Notes under the pieces: generated by a model
The model's input: only the letters and a program-made list of their open reading frames with translations
What the model was told of the DNA's origin: nothing
Databases searched by the model: none
Assembly: GCA_021796385.1 (NCBI GenBank)
Contig: JAJYXQ010000071.1
Location: 39,533 to 103,532 of the forward strand
Reading direction: 5' to 3'
Origin: Thermoplasmata archaeon
Lineage (GTDB): Archaea > Thermoplasmatota > Thermoplasmata > Lutacidiplasmatales > UBA184
Length of the DNA stretch: 64,000 bases
Part shown: positions 44,885 to 53,010 of the stretch, in pieces
How the letters are laid out: each line of letters opens with the position of its first letter
How positions within the stretch are numbered: position 1 is the stretch's first letter
Position numbers and translations under genes: made by a program

Positions 44885-46342
44885 GTGTCGGAAGATTTGC
44901 TCCAGGAAGCCCTCGACACCGCGTCCCGATCGGGCGCCCGTTTCACCGATGCCCGGCTCTTCCTCCACAATCGGCTGGAGTACCTCTCCATTCGTAATGG
45001 TACTCCGGAGGTCCTGAGCACCGGGGATGAGCCGGGGTTCGGCATCCGGGTTCTTGGCCGAGGAGGTTGGGGGTTTGCCTCCACCACCCGCTTGGACCGG
45101 GCCTCTATCCGGGAAACAGCCGAATGGGCGGTGCGGCTCTCCCGGCGCACGGGGATGGCGGATGCGGAGGTGCCGTTCGCTCTCGAGAACAATCTTCCCC
45201 ATGGGGGCACATACGAGACGCGCGTGCGCGAGGACCCCTTTGCCGTTCCACTAGAAGAGAAAATCCGGATCCTTTCGGAGGCCGAGGCGGCGCTGCATGT
45301 GGCCCCGGAGGTCAAGTCAGGCAAGGCCGAGATGACGGTCTGGCACGAGGAGAAGCTGTACGCATCCTCCGAAGGCGCAAGCTATCGTTCCGCGATCACG
45401 CACGTGGGAGGCGGGATCAGTGCGGTGGCGCACACTGAAGGGGAGTCTCAGCGTCGATCGTACCCGAACAGTTTCGGTGGAGATTTTGCGCAGGGGGGTT
45501 TTGAGTTCATCCGGGGTCTCGACCTTCCAAGGCAGGCCGATCGGGTCGGCAAAGATGCCGTTGCCTTGCTGTTGGCGCCCACAGCCCCCAGTGGAACGAT
45601 GGACCTCGTGCTATCGAGCGACCAGCTGTCGCTCCAGGTCCACGAGTCCGTCGGCCATGCAACGGAGCTTGATCGGGTCTTTGGCTATGAAGCGGGGTTC
45701 GCCGGGACGAGCTTCGTGCGGCCCGGGGACATCGGGAAATTGCGGTACGGGTCTCCGGTCATGAACATCGTGGCCGACGCCACGGTCCCGGGAGCGATGG
45801 GTTCGTTCGGATGGGATGACGAGGGCGTCCCAGCCCGGCGTGTAGACATCGTCCGGAACGGCATCCTCTCCGGCTTCCTGAGCTCGCGCGAGATGGCGGC
45901 CCGTCAAGGGCTTCCTTCGAGTGGCGGGACGGTTCGCGGGGACGGGCCCCTCCGCATGCCCATCATCCGCATGACGAACGTGAACCTCCTTCCCGGCGAC
46001 CATGGCCGGGATGAGCTGATCTCCGAGGTCAAGGACGGCATCTACATGGAGACGAACGTCTCCTGGTCCATCGACGATAAGCGCCTTAACTTCCAGTTCG
46101 GCACCGAGGTGGGGCGGAGGATCGAGCATGGCGAGCTCACCACCCTGGTCCGAAACCCGATCTATTCGGGCATCACACCTGAGTTCTGGGGCTCGCTGGA
46201 AGCCCTCGGGAACAAGGATACCTACCATGTGTGGGGGCTCCCGAACTGCGGAAAGGGCCAACCCACCCAGACGATGCGCGTGGCCCACGGGGCACCGCTC
46301 GGTCTGTTCCGTCACGTGCGCATCGGAGGCACCGGCGGATGA
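44885..46342 (+). CDS. tldD: Metalloprotease TldD
   Basis: 485 residues from GTG 44885. The zinc motif HESVGH plus a downstream Glu ('HESVGHATELDRVFGYE') lies near residue 250, and 'GSPVMNIVADATVPGAMGSFGWDDEG' and 'MTNVNLLPGD' are typical of TldD. TldD is the catalytic half of the TldD/TldE heterodimer, which degrades unfolded peptides and in bacteria matures microcin B17 and related peptides. The tldE gene follows with an ATGA overlap. No precursor peptide gene is evident nearby. The frame upstream of GTG 44885 overlaps the YjbQ gene and is not used. Confidence 0.93.
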   Translation: MSEDLLQEALDTASRSGARFTDARLFLHNRLEYLSIRNGTPEVLSTGDEPGFGIRVLGRGGWGFASTTRLDRASIRETAEWAVRLSRRTGMADAEVPFALENNLPHGGTYETRVREDPFAVPLEEKIRILSEAEAALHVAPEVKSGKAEMTVWHEEKLYASSEGASYRSAITHVGGGISAVAHTEGESQRRSYPNSFGGDFAQGGFEFIRGLDLPRQADRVGKDAVALLLAPTAPSGTMDLVLSSDQLSLQVHESVGHATELDRVFGYEAGFAGTSFVRPGDIGKLRYGSPVMNIVADATVPGAMGSFGWDDEGVPARRVDIVRNGILSGFLSSREMAARQGLPSSGGTVRGDGPLRMPIIRMTNVNLLPGDHGRDELISEVKDGIYMETNVSWSIDDKRLNFQFGTEVGRRIEHGELTTLVRNPIYSGITPEFWGSLEALGNKDTYHVWGLPNCGKGQPTQTMRVAHGAPLGLFRHVRIGGTGG

Positions 46343-47727
46343 CGCGAGAGGAACCCGGAGCGGACGGATCCCCCTGGGACCCGGTGGTTTCCCGCATCCT
46401 CGCGCGTACTTCCCATCCCGCCGACGTACGGCACATGACAGAGCGGTGGCTGACCCTTCGTCTCGCCAATTCGCAGATCTATCAGCCCATCCACGAGGTG
46501 AAGGAGTACGTTTCCTTCCGCGTCATCGTCCCAGGGAACCTGATGGGGCTGGCGACCACGACAGACCTTTCTGAGGGGGGCATCAAGACGTTGGTGGACT
46601 CGGCGGAAGCCATGGCCCGGAGTTCGCAAGAGCCGGTGGCGCTCACCGCATTCCCAGGTCCCGGACACGAGGAGGTCCACGAAACCGGATTAGCGGCGGT
46701 GGACCTGGGTCAGATCGCCGAGTCTGCGGCTCGCAGCGCAGCCGAGGCCCTTGGGACCGTAGCTCGTGAGTTTCCGACCTCCCGGGTGGCCGGGGTCTAC
46801 AACGCAGGGCAGGTCACACTGTCCGTTGGAAACTCATCCGGGCGCCATAGGGCCGTCACCCGGAACATCTATCAGGGTTCGCTACTTGTCGAGGACCTGT
46901 CGGTGGACCCCCCGGTTTCGGGGTGGGCGGAGGGCGCCTCATCGGATCCCCACGGGGTGTCCCTTCCGGAGATCGCTCACCGGGCCCTTGAGAGGATTCC
47001 CCGAAGGAAGGTGAGTCCCCTCCCCCCGGGATCATATGATGTGGTCTTTGGCGCTCCGGCCATTGCGGAGCTCATGAACATGCTCTCGATGGGCGGCCTT
47101 GGCGCATTCTCTGTCGAGGAAGGGTCGAGCTTCCTTTCGGAGTGGCGGGATCGTGAGACGATCGCTCCCCACCTCACCCTGTGGGAAGACCCGCAGGACG
47201 CCCACGGACTCCCGGAGCCGATGGATTACGATGGACTGCCAACGCTTCGCCGGAAGCTCTTCGACCATGGTGTCGCCCGAGGACCGGCCCACGATCTCCT
47301 GACCGCGGCGCGGGCCGGGGTCCCGAGCACGGGGAATGCCCTTCCACCGGAGGCGCCCTACGGGCAACTTGGCCCCGTCCCACGGCACGTCACCTTCGAG
47401 CCGGGGACCGCATCCCACGAGGAACTCTTAACCCGACTCGGTCGCGGGATATTGGTCACCCGCCTCCACTATGTGCGTTTCGTGCATCGGCAAAGGACGA
47501 TCGTGACCGGCATGACCCGAGACGGAACCTACTGGGTCGAGAACGGAAAGGTCCATCACCCGGTCGCCAACCTGCGCATGACCGAAAGCATCCTCGGCAT
47601 CTTGCGGAGGACGGAATCCACCGGTCGGGATCTCCTGTGTTGTGCCGATGAGCGGGGAGTTTTCGCCCCGGTCGTGCCTGAGATCCTTACCCGAGGGGTG
47701 GCGTTCAGCAGCGCCACGTCGTTCTAA
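46339..47727 (+). CDS. tldE: TldE/PmbA partner subunit
   Basis: 462 residues, starting in an ATGA overlap with tldD. 'YEVVFGAPAIAEL'-type core (here 'YDVVFGAPAIAELMNML'), 'ARGPAHDLLTAARAGVPSTGNA' and 'YWVENGKVHHPVANLRMTESI' are the PmbA/TldE signature. It lacks the HExxxH zinc site and serves as the non-catalytic half of the protease. The purN-purM fusion gene starts 11 bases after the stop, so the three may be one transcript. Confidence 0.93.
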   Translation: MTREEPGADGSPWDPVVSRILARTSHPADVRHMTERWLTLRLANSQIYQPIHEVKEYVSFRVIVPGNLMGLATTTDLSEGGIKTLVDSAEAMARSSQEPVALTAFPGPGHEEVHETGLAAVDLGQIAESAARSAAEALGTVAREFPTSRVAGVYNAGQVTLSVGNSSGRHRAVTRNIYQGSLLVEDLSVDPPVSGWAEGASSDPHGVSLPEIAHRALERIPRRKVSPLPPGSYDVVFGAPAIAELMNMLSMGGLGAFSVEEGSSFLSEWRDRETIAPHLTLWEDPQDAHGLPEPMDYDGLPTLRRKLFDHGVARGPAHDLLTAARAGVPSTGNALPPEAPYGQLGPVPRHVTFEPGTASHEELLTRLGRGILVTRLHYVRFVHRQRTIVTGMTRDGTYWVENGKVHHPVANLRMTESILGILRRTESTGRDLLCCADERGVFAPVVPEILTRGVAFSSATSF

Positions 47728-47738
47728 CGGTGAGCGGA

Positions 47739-49391
47739 ATGGCCCAGGACCCGCTCCGGATCGCCATTCTGGTCTCCGGTGAGGGGACCACCATGCAGGC
47801 GATCGCCGAGGCGGTATCCACCGGTACTATCGCCGGCCGAGTGGTGCTGGTCGCATCAGACCGCCCTGGGGCCCGGGCGCTCGAGCGTGCCTCCCGGCTC
47901 GGTCTCCCAACGCTTGTGGTCGCCCCCCCACCGGTGGGGCCCTCGGAATGGGAGTCGACCCTGGCCGCACACCTGGCGGCCTCGGGCGCCGAGCTTATCG
48001 TGCTCGCCGGGTACCTGAGGATACTGCGCGGCCCGGTCATGGAGCGCTTTGCCGGCCGGATCATCAACCTTCATCCTTCGCTCCTCCCCCGCTTCGGCGG
48101 CCCTGGCATGTATGGTCTCCGTGTCCAAAAGGCCATTCTAGAATCGGGGGATACTACGACCGGGTCCACGGTCCACCTCGTCACACCGGATGTGGACCGG
48201 GGTCCCACGATCGCCCAGCGTTCTTTCCCCATCCTCCCGGGGGAAGCTCCGGAGCAGCTCGCCGAGCGACAACGCCCGCTCGAGCATGAATTGATGGTCT
48301 CGGTGATCCGGGACTTTGCTTCGGGGAAACTGCCCCTCCCCTGGCGAACGGGACCCGTCACGTACGCGAGCTCTGGGGTCGACACCGGACGGGTCCGGAA
48401 AGGGATTGGGGCACTCAACAAGGCCGTAACATACCATCCCCCCACCTCTCGGGGCACCTTGATCACCGGGTCCGGCGCCTTCGCTGGGGTCATCCGGTAC
48501 CGCAACCAGTTGCTCGCCCTGACCACGGACGGGGTCGGGACCAAGGTGCTCCTCGCCGAGGAGCTCGAACGTTGGCGCGAGGTGGCGGAGGACATGGTCG
48601 CGGTGAACGTGAACGATCTCTCGGCCATCGGGGCGGTTCCCATCGGTCTCGTCGACCACATCATGTGTCGGGAACCCGAGGACCGAGTGTTACGGGAGAT
48701 AGGTCGGGGGCTCAATGACGGGCTGAAGAAGTCCCGCACTCACTTGCTCGGTGGCGAGACGGCCGTGGTTCCGAGCCTCCTTGCCTCCCGCTACGATCTC
48801 TCCGCCACGGCGCTTGGCGTATTCGCCCCGCGTACGGCCCCGCTCACGGGAGATCGGCTCCGGGCAGGGGATGTGCTCATCGGTCTTTCCTCCTCGGGGT
48901 TCCATGCGAACGGGTACACCCTCGTGCGGCGGCTCCTCTCGGACCACCGGATCCCGTTGGACACGCGCATCCCCGGGGAACGGCTTACCCTCGGAAGTGC
49001 CCTCTTGCGGCCTACGCACATCTATGCACCCTGCGTGGAACCCCTGCTTGAGGCGGGGTTTCCGGTCGCCATGGCGCACATTACTGGAGGGGGATTCCGG
49101 AAGAACCTCCTGCGGCTTTCCTCCGATCTCCAGTTCACCATCGACGAAATGCCGGAGCCGAGCGGACTCTTTGCATGGGTGAAGGAGCGATCTGGCCTAC
49201 CAGCGGAGGAGCTTTACCGCACGTTCAACATGGGGATCGGCTTCATCGTCGCAGTGCGGGAGCGCCATGCGAAGGCCACGTTGGCGCGGCTTTCCCAATG
49301 CTCTACGATCAGGGCCCGAGTCATAGGCCACATGGAACGTGGAAGCGGTGTGAGCATCCCCGCACTGGGAGTGTTCTACCCTTCCTACTGA
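47739..49391 (+). CDS. Bifunctional PurN-PurM fusion: GAR formyltransferase plus AIR synthetase
   Basis: 550 residues from ATG 47739, with GGTGA just upstream; GTG 47730 is a weaker alternative. Residues ~1-200 are PurN: 'LVSGEGTTMQAI', Asn110 and His112 in 'NLHPSLLPRFGG', and Asp153 in 'TPDVDRGPTIAQ'. Residues ~205-550 are PurM: 'LLALTTDGVGTKVLLAEE', 'VNDLSAIGAVPIGLVDH', 'HLLGGETAVVP', 'GLSSSGFHANGYTL' and 'ITGGGFRKNLLRL'. PurN adds the formyl group to GAR; PurM closes FGAM to AIR. These are steps 3 and 5 of purine synthesis, so the FGAM synthetase step sits between them in another protein. The order PurN-PurM differs from animal GART. Confidence 0.93.
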   Translation: MAQDPLRIAILVSGEGTTMQAIAEAVSTGTIAGRVVLVASDRPGARALERASRLGLPTLVVAPPPVGPSEWESTLAAHLAASGAELIVLAGYLRILRGPVMERFAGRIINLHPSLLPRFGGPGMYGLRVQKAILESGDTTTGSTVHLVTPDVDRGPTIAQRSFPILPGEAPEQLAERQRPLEHELMVSVIRDFASGKLPLPWRTGPVTYASSGVDTGRVRKGIGALNKAVTYHPPTSRGTLITGSGAFAGVIRYRNQLLALTTDGVGTKVLLAEELERWREVAEDMVAVNVNDLSAIGAVPIGLVDHIMCREPEDRVLREIGRGLNDGLKKSRTHLLGGETAVVPSLLASRYDLSATALGVFAPRTAPLTGDRLRAGDVLIGLSSSGFHANGYTLVRRLLSDHRIPLDTRIPGERLTLGSALLRPTHIYAPCVEPLLEAGFPVAMAHITGGGFRKNLLRLSSDLQFTIDEMPEPSGLFAWVKERSGLPAEELYRTFNMGIGFIVAVRERHAKATLARLSQCSTIRARVIGHMERGSGVSIPALGVFYPSY

Positions 49392-49423
49392 GGTCCAGAT
49401 CGCACCCCGGACGTTGGCGAATC

Positions 49424-49431
49424 GCTTTAAC
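49424..49431 (+). promoter_or_regulatory. TATA box of the PH-like/zinc-ribbon gene
   Basis: GCTTTAAC lies about 34 bases before ATG 49462. Confidence 0.55.
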
Positions 49432-49461
49432 AGCATCAAGGTTCCCTGAGAGGGTAGCGCA

Positions 49462-50034
49462 ATGGAACCCATACCGGACCTCGCCATCAACGCCTTCCAG
49501 CGAGAGGGTGGGGAGGTTGTACTCCATGGCTGGCGGGCCATCCAGATGACCCGGCGACCCTCCCGGACGTTCCGGCAGGAATTCGATCGAGGGTGGTGGA
49601 GTAATTCGTTGGCTTTCGACATGAAAGGGTATCTCTTCCTCACGGACCGCCGCTTGGTCTTCGTGCGGGAACGGATGACCGATCACCGATTCGAGGAGAT
49701 CCCAAAGCTTGAGTGTCGTCTCGAAGCACTGACCACGGTGGGTACGGCCGACCGCTCCTTGGATTTGGGGCGTCTTGCCTTTCGGATATTGGGCGTAGAG
49801 ATATCCCTGGTCCAACAAGAGATCCAAGCTGCGATCCGTACGGTCCGCGCGTCCCGCGAGCCACCAAGCGAACCGCCTCGTTACGATTTCCGATCCGGGC
49901 CGGTGCCCCGGACAGCCCCACCGGCCCCGTCCCCTGCGCAGAAGCCCCGGGTCGCACTGGTGCCCTGCCCCAAATGCCATGTGTTGAACCCGAACGACCT
50001 CGAACGCTGCGACGCGTGCGGCGTCCCGCTTTGA
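49462..50034 (+). CDS. Hypothetical protein with PH/GRAM-like domain and C-terminal zinc ribbon
   Basis: 190 residues. The first ~125 residues contain 'GYLFLTDRRLVFVRERMTDHRFEEIPKLE', the 'GxLxLTxxRLVFx' strand pair of bacterial-type PH or GRAM domains. A Pro-rich linker (about 133-160) leads to 'PCPKCHVLNPNDLERCDACGVPL', a compact zinc ribbon with two CxxC pairs. No catalytic motif. Such proteins often sit at membranes or bind nucleic acid or protein partners; the function is unknown. It has its own promoter and converges on the Trm-G10 gene 24 bases away. Confidence 0.7.
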   Translation: MEPIPDLAINAFQREGGEVVLHGWRAIQMTRRPSRTFRQEFDRGWWSNSLAFDMKGYLFLTDRRLVFVRERMTDHRFEEIPKLECRLEALTTVGTADRSLDLGRLAFRILGVEISLVQQEIQAAIRTVRASREPPSEPPRYDFRSGPVPRTAPPAPSPAQKPRVALVPCPKCHVLNPNDLERCDACGVPL

Positions 50035-50058
50035 GCTGCCGGGAGCAAGGGTTCTTCC

Positions 50059-51090
50059 CTACGCTTCATCCCAAGTCTGTCGGAGGACGTACACCCATCG
50101 GGTGAGGCTCGAATGCACCCGCAGAGGAAGCGGAGGGTAGACGGCCGTCCATCCCTCTAACGCTGTTTCGGGCATCGTGGGGACCGGTAGCATGAACACG
50201 AACCGGCCGCCGGGGCGAACCACGGAGCGTAGGACGCGCAAGGCATTCTCGACCACGTCCATGGCCCGTTCCCCGTGCGTGGAGGACGCTCTCCCGTACG
50301 GTGGGTCGGTGACCACGGCATCGACGGGGAGATGGCCCTCCAAGGCTTCGCAGACACCACTGACGTCGCACTGGGCCACTGCCGTAGGCACGATCGAGGA
50401 CCGGGTGAGGTTCGTGAGCGTTCCCCGAACCATCCGTCCATCCTTATCAGAGACAATGACTCGGTACCCCAAGATCCCGCTGTCGAGCCCGATCGCACCC
50501 GTCCCGCAGAAGGGATCGAGGAGGCTTCCCCCCGGGGGAATAGCGGCGAGATTCACGAGGGCCCGGGCGAGGAGGGGAGACAGGGTGACCGGTTTCCGGA
50601 AGGGAAGATCGCCCGGGCGCAGTTGTCGCAAGAATGCGCGGCCCGTTCCCGCCTCTTCCCGGCACAGCATGTATTCTTCCCGTCTGGCGCCCCTGAGGAC
50701 CACATAGGTGGTCCTCGGATGGCGAAGATCAATGCGTCGTCCCTCGTCGCGTTTGTACCCTTCCCCGATCTCGGCCGCCAACGCTTCCGGTAGCCGATCC
50801 CCTGGAAAGAGCCGGACGGCAATGGTCCCCCGGTCCGGCTCGCGTGAGAGCGCGTTCGCAAGCCGGGTCACCGGGCCCTCGGCGATCGGAGCCAAGATGC
50901 GGCGCGAGAACGCCAACGGGAATGCCAGGGTTTGTGGATCCGGGACCTCAACTTCCTGCACCCCGGGTCGTCCCGGAACTTCCCTGGGGGGTGGGGCGGC
51001 CGGAAAACGCGCCGCCATCACGGATTCCAGTTCCCGGCGACCGAGTTCCGCAGCGTCCCCGGAGAGTTCGACCCAGTACGTGGGAGTCAT
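50059..51090 (-). CDS. tRNA (guanine(10)-N2)-methyltransferase, archaeal Trm-G10 type
   Basis: 343 residues from Met 51090. The N-terminal half is a THUMP-like RNA-binding region. 'LFPGDRLPEALAAEIGEG' and 'IDLRHPRTTYVVLRG' are its conserved parts. 'LLDPFCGTGAIGLDSGILGYRVIVSDKD' (read in parts) binds SAM, and 'VDAVVTDPPYGRASST' is the catalytic DPPY for N2-guanine methylation. The enzyme makes m2G/m22G at position 10 of tRNA. The start overlaps the Mut7-C gene stop by ATGA, so both RNA-related genes are coupled. Confidence 0.9.
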   Translation of the reverse strand: MTPTYWVELSGDAAELGRRELESVMAARFPAAPPPREVPGRPGVQEVEVPDPQTLAFPLAFSRRILAPIAEGPVTRLANALSREPDRGTIAVRLFPGDRLPEALAAEIGEGYKRDEGRRIDLRHPRTTYVVLRGARREEYMLCREEAGTGRAFLRQLRPGDLPFRKPVTLSPLLARALVNLAAIPPGGSLLDPFCGTGAIGLDSGILGYRVIVSDKDGRMVRGTLTNLTRSSIVPTAVAQCDVSGVCEALEGHLPVDAVVTDPPYGRASSTHGERAMDVVENALRVLRSVVRPGGRFVFMLPVPTMPETALEGWTAVYPPLPLRVHSSLTRWVYVLRQTWDEA

Positions 51091-51557
51091 CCTTGAAAGG
51101 CCCGCAAGAGCGCCTGTCGGATCTCTTCGGTGTGCGTCCCCTCCCAGAACGCATGCCCGCACAACGGGCAGACGCTCACCTCCCGCGTCGTCGTCCAGAC
51201 ATCCAAGGGAACCCCTTTCGGAGGGGCGGGAGTGGACCTGTCAGCCGGGACCAACCGACCGTTGCACAGCGAGCAACGGGTGAACTGGACCTCCTTCCGG
51301 AGGGAGGGGAAGGCCCGACCCAACTCCCGGAGCTGCCCTTCAACATCGAGGGAACGCAGGAGGATCCCTAGGGATCTTGCCCGCGTGGCGAGAAGCTCGT
51401 CCCGAGTCAGGATCACCCGTTTCTCATTACGGGAAAGTTCCAGGATCTGACCGTCCCTCATCCCATGGGCGTAGACCACGTCATAGCCGAGGAAGCGGAG
51501 GTAGCGGGCCAGCTTGCCGACCATCTCGTCTGCGATCCACCGGGTCTCTTCCGCCAT
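51087..51557 (-). CDS. Mut7-C RNase domain protein with zinc ribbon
   Basis: 156 residues from Met 51557. 'WIADEMVGKLARYLRFLGYDVVYA' and 'KRVILTRDELLATRARSLG' are the PIN-like nuclease core of Mut7-C (PF01927), with Asp10 and the Asp of TRD as metal ligands. The C-terminal half has 'RCSLCNGRL' and 'CPLCGHAFWEGTH', a four-Cys zinc ribbon typical of the family. It is probably an RNA nuclease. The longer frame to 51656 overlaps the glmM promoter and is rejected. It is coupled to Trm-G10 downstream. Confidence 0.88.
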   Translation of the reverse strand: MAEETRWIADEMVGKLARYLRFLGYDVVYAHGMRDGQILELSRNEKRVILTRDELLATRARSLGILLRSLDVEGQLRELGRAFPSLRKEVQFTRCSLCNGRLVPADRSTPAPPKGVPLDVWTTTREVSVCPLCGHAFWEGTHTEEIRQALLRAFQG

Positions 51558-51597
51558 CGTATGCACCGCGTGGGCAATCCCGGGAGCCCGGTACAGG

Positions 51598-51604
51598 ATA
51601 TATA
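51598..51604. promoter_or_regulatory. ATATATA element between divergent genes
   Basis: ATATATA lies 27 bases before the GlmM-type start (51631), which gives a nearly leaderless mRNA, and 41 bases before the reverse start at 51557. It can serve either direction. Confidence 0.6.
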
Positions 51605-51630
51605 GCCGAGAAGATAATCCGCTCCCGCCC

Positions 51631-53010
51631 ATGGCCATGTTCGGAACGAACGGCATCCGCGAGGTCGTCGGGAAGACCCTTACCGTCCGGTTCGTTTCGG
51701 ATATCGCCTCCGCGGTCGCGTTCGTTCACTCCGGGATGGGCCCTGCCGTGGTCGGGACCGATGCGCGGACCTCGAGCCCCGCTCTGGGTCGGGTGGCCGC
51801 CGGCGCCCTCGCCATGGGCGGCATCGATGTCATCGAGGTCGGGGTCCTGCCAACCCCCGCCGTCCAATACAACGTCAAGGCCTTAGGCGCAGCGTTCGGG
51901 CTTATCGTTACCGCCTCGCACAATCCCCCCGAGTTCAACGGCGTGAAAGGGATCGCCGGGGACGGGCTCGAGTTCACCCGGGCGACCGAACGGGCGATCG
52001 AGGAGGCCTACGCCGCAGGTCGGTTCGTGGCCAAGGGGTACCAGGAGATAGGTACCTTGTCCACTGACGGACTCGCGATCAAGCGATACGTCGACGGTGT
52101 CCTATCTCGGGTCGATGTCGAGGCGATACGGGCACGGAAGTTCCGGGTGGTCCTCGACTGTGGCAACGGGGCCTCGACAGGCACGAGCCCCGTCCTCCTT
52201 CAACATATGGGCACGCGCTACACCACTTTGAACGGCAATCCGGATGGGACCTTCCCGGGCCACGATTCGGAGCCTACGGAGGAGAACTTGCAGGGGCTGG
52301 TCCAGCACATGCGGGCCATGCCCGCCGACCTCGGTGTGGCGCACGATGGGGACGCTGACCGCGCTGTCTTCGTCGACGAGAAAGGGCGGTTCGTCCCAGG
52401 CGAGAAGATCTTCACGCTGATGGCACGAGAGACCGTCCGCCAGCACGGTGGCGGGGTCGTCGTGACCCCAGTAACCTCCTCAGACGCAGTCGCCGAGGCG
52501 ATCGCCCCCTTCGGTGGCCGTGTCCGTTTCACTCGGGTTGGTTCTCCGGTCGTGTCCCGGGCGATGCAAGAGGACAAGGGGGTCTTCGGAGGGGAGGAGA
52601 ACGGTGGGCTAATCTTCGCCGACCACCAGCTGGCTCGGGACGGGGCCATGTCCCTGGCCGCGGTCCTCGACGTGCTCGCCCGCACACAGAAGCCGCTCTC
52701 GGAGCTCATCGCCGAGCTCCCTCCGTACCACCTCGTGAAGCGGAAGGTCCCCTGCCCGGTCGAACTCCGTGAGAAGGTGTTGGCCGAAGTGCCCTCCATG
52801 ATGGACCGGGGGCAAGCCACCGAGATCACAACGTTGGATGGTGTCAAGGTACGAACTTCGGAGGGTTGGGTGCTCGTCCGCCCGTCAGGCACCGAACCCA
52901 TCTATCGGATCTTTGCCGAGTCCCGGGACCGGAAGAAGGCCGAGGGCCTGGCCGATTCCATGACGAAGAGCGTGAACGACCTGGTACGCTCCCTCTCCGC
53001 ACGGTCATGA
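51631..53010 (+). CDS. glmM: Phosphoglucosamine mutase / phosphomannomutase family
   Basis: 459 residues. The active-site serine is Ser96 in 'TASHNPPEFNGVKG', the metal loop is 'AHDGDADRAVFVDE', the sugar loop 'GGEENGGLIFAD' and the phosphate loop 'RPSGTEPIYRI'. The GEENGG loop favours GlmM-type (glucosamine-phosphate) substrates, but archaeal members also act on mannose or glucose phosphates. It feeds UDP-GlcNAc or GDP-mannose synthesis for glycans. The stop overlaps the permease start by ATGA. ATG 51637 is an alternative start. Confidence 0.88.
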   Translation: MAMFGTNGIREVVGKTLTVRFVSDIASAVAFVHSGMGPAVVGTDARTSSPALGRVAAGALAMGGIDVIEVGVLPTPAVQYNVKALGAAFGLIVTASHNPPEFNGVKGIAGDGLEFTRATERAIEEAYAAGRFVAKGYQEIGTLSTDGLAIKRYVDGVLSRVDVEAIRARKFRVVLDCGNGASTGTSPVLLQHMGTRYTTLNGNPDGTFPGHDSEPTEENLQGLVQHMRAMPADLGVAHDGDADRAVFVDEKGRFVPGEKIFTLMARETVRQHGGGVVVTPVTSSDAVAEAIAPFGGRVRFTRVGSPVVSRAMQEDKGVFGGEENGGLIFADHQLARDGAMSLAAVLDVLARTQKPLSELIAELPPYHLVKRKVPCPVELREKVLAEVPSMMDRGQATEITTLDGVKVRTSEGWVLVRPSGTEPIYRIFAESRDRKKAEGLADSMTKSVNDLVRSLSARS

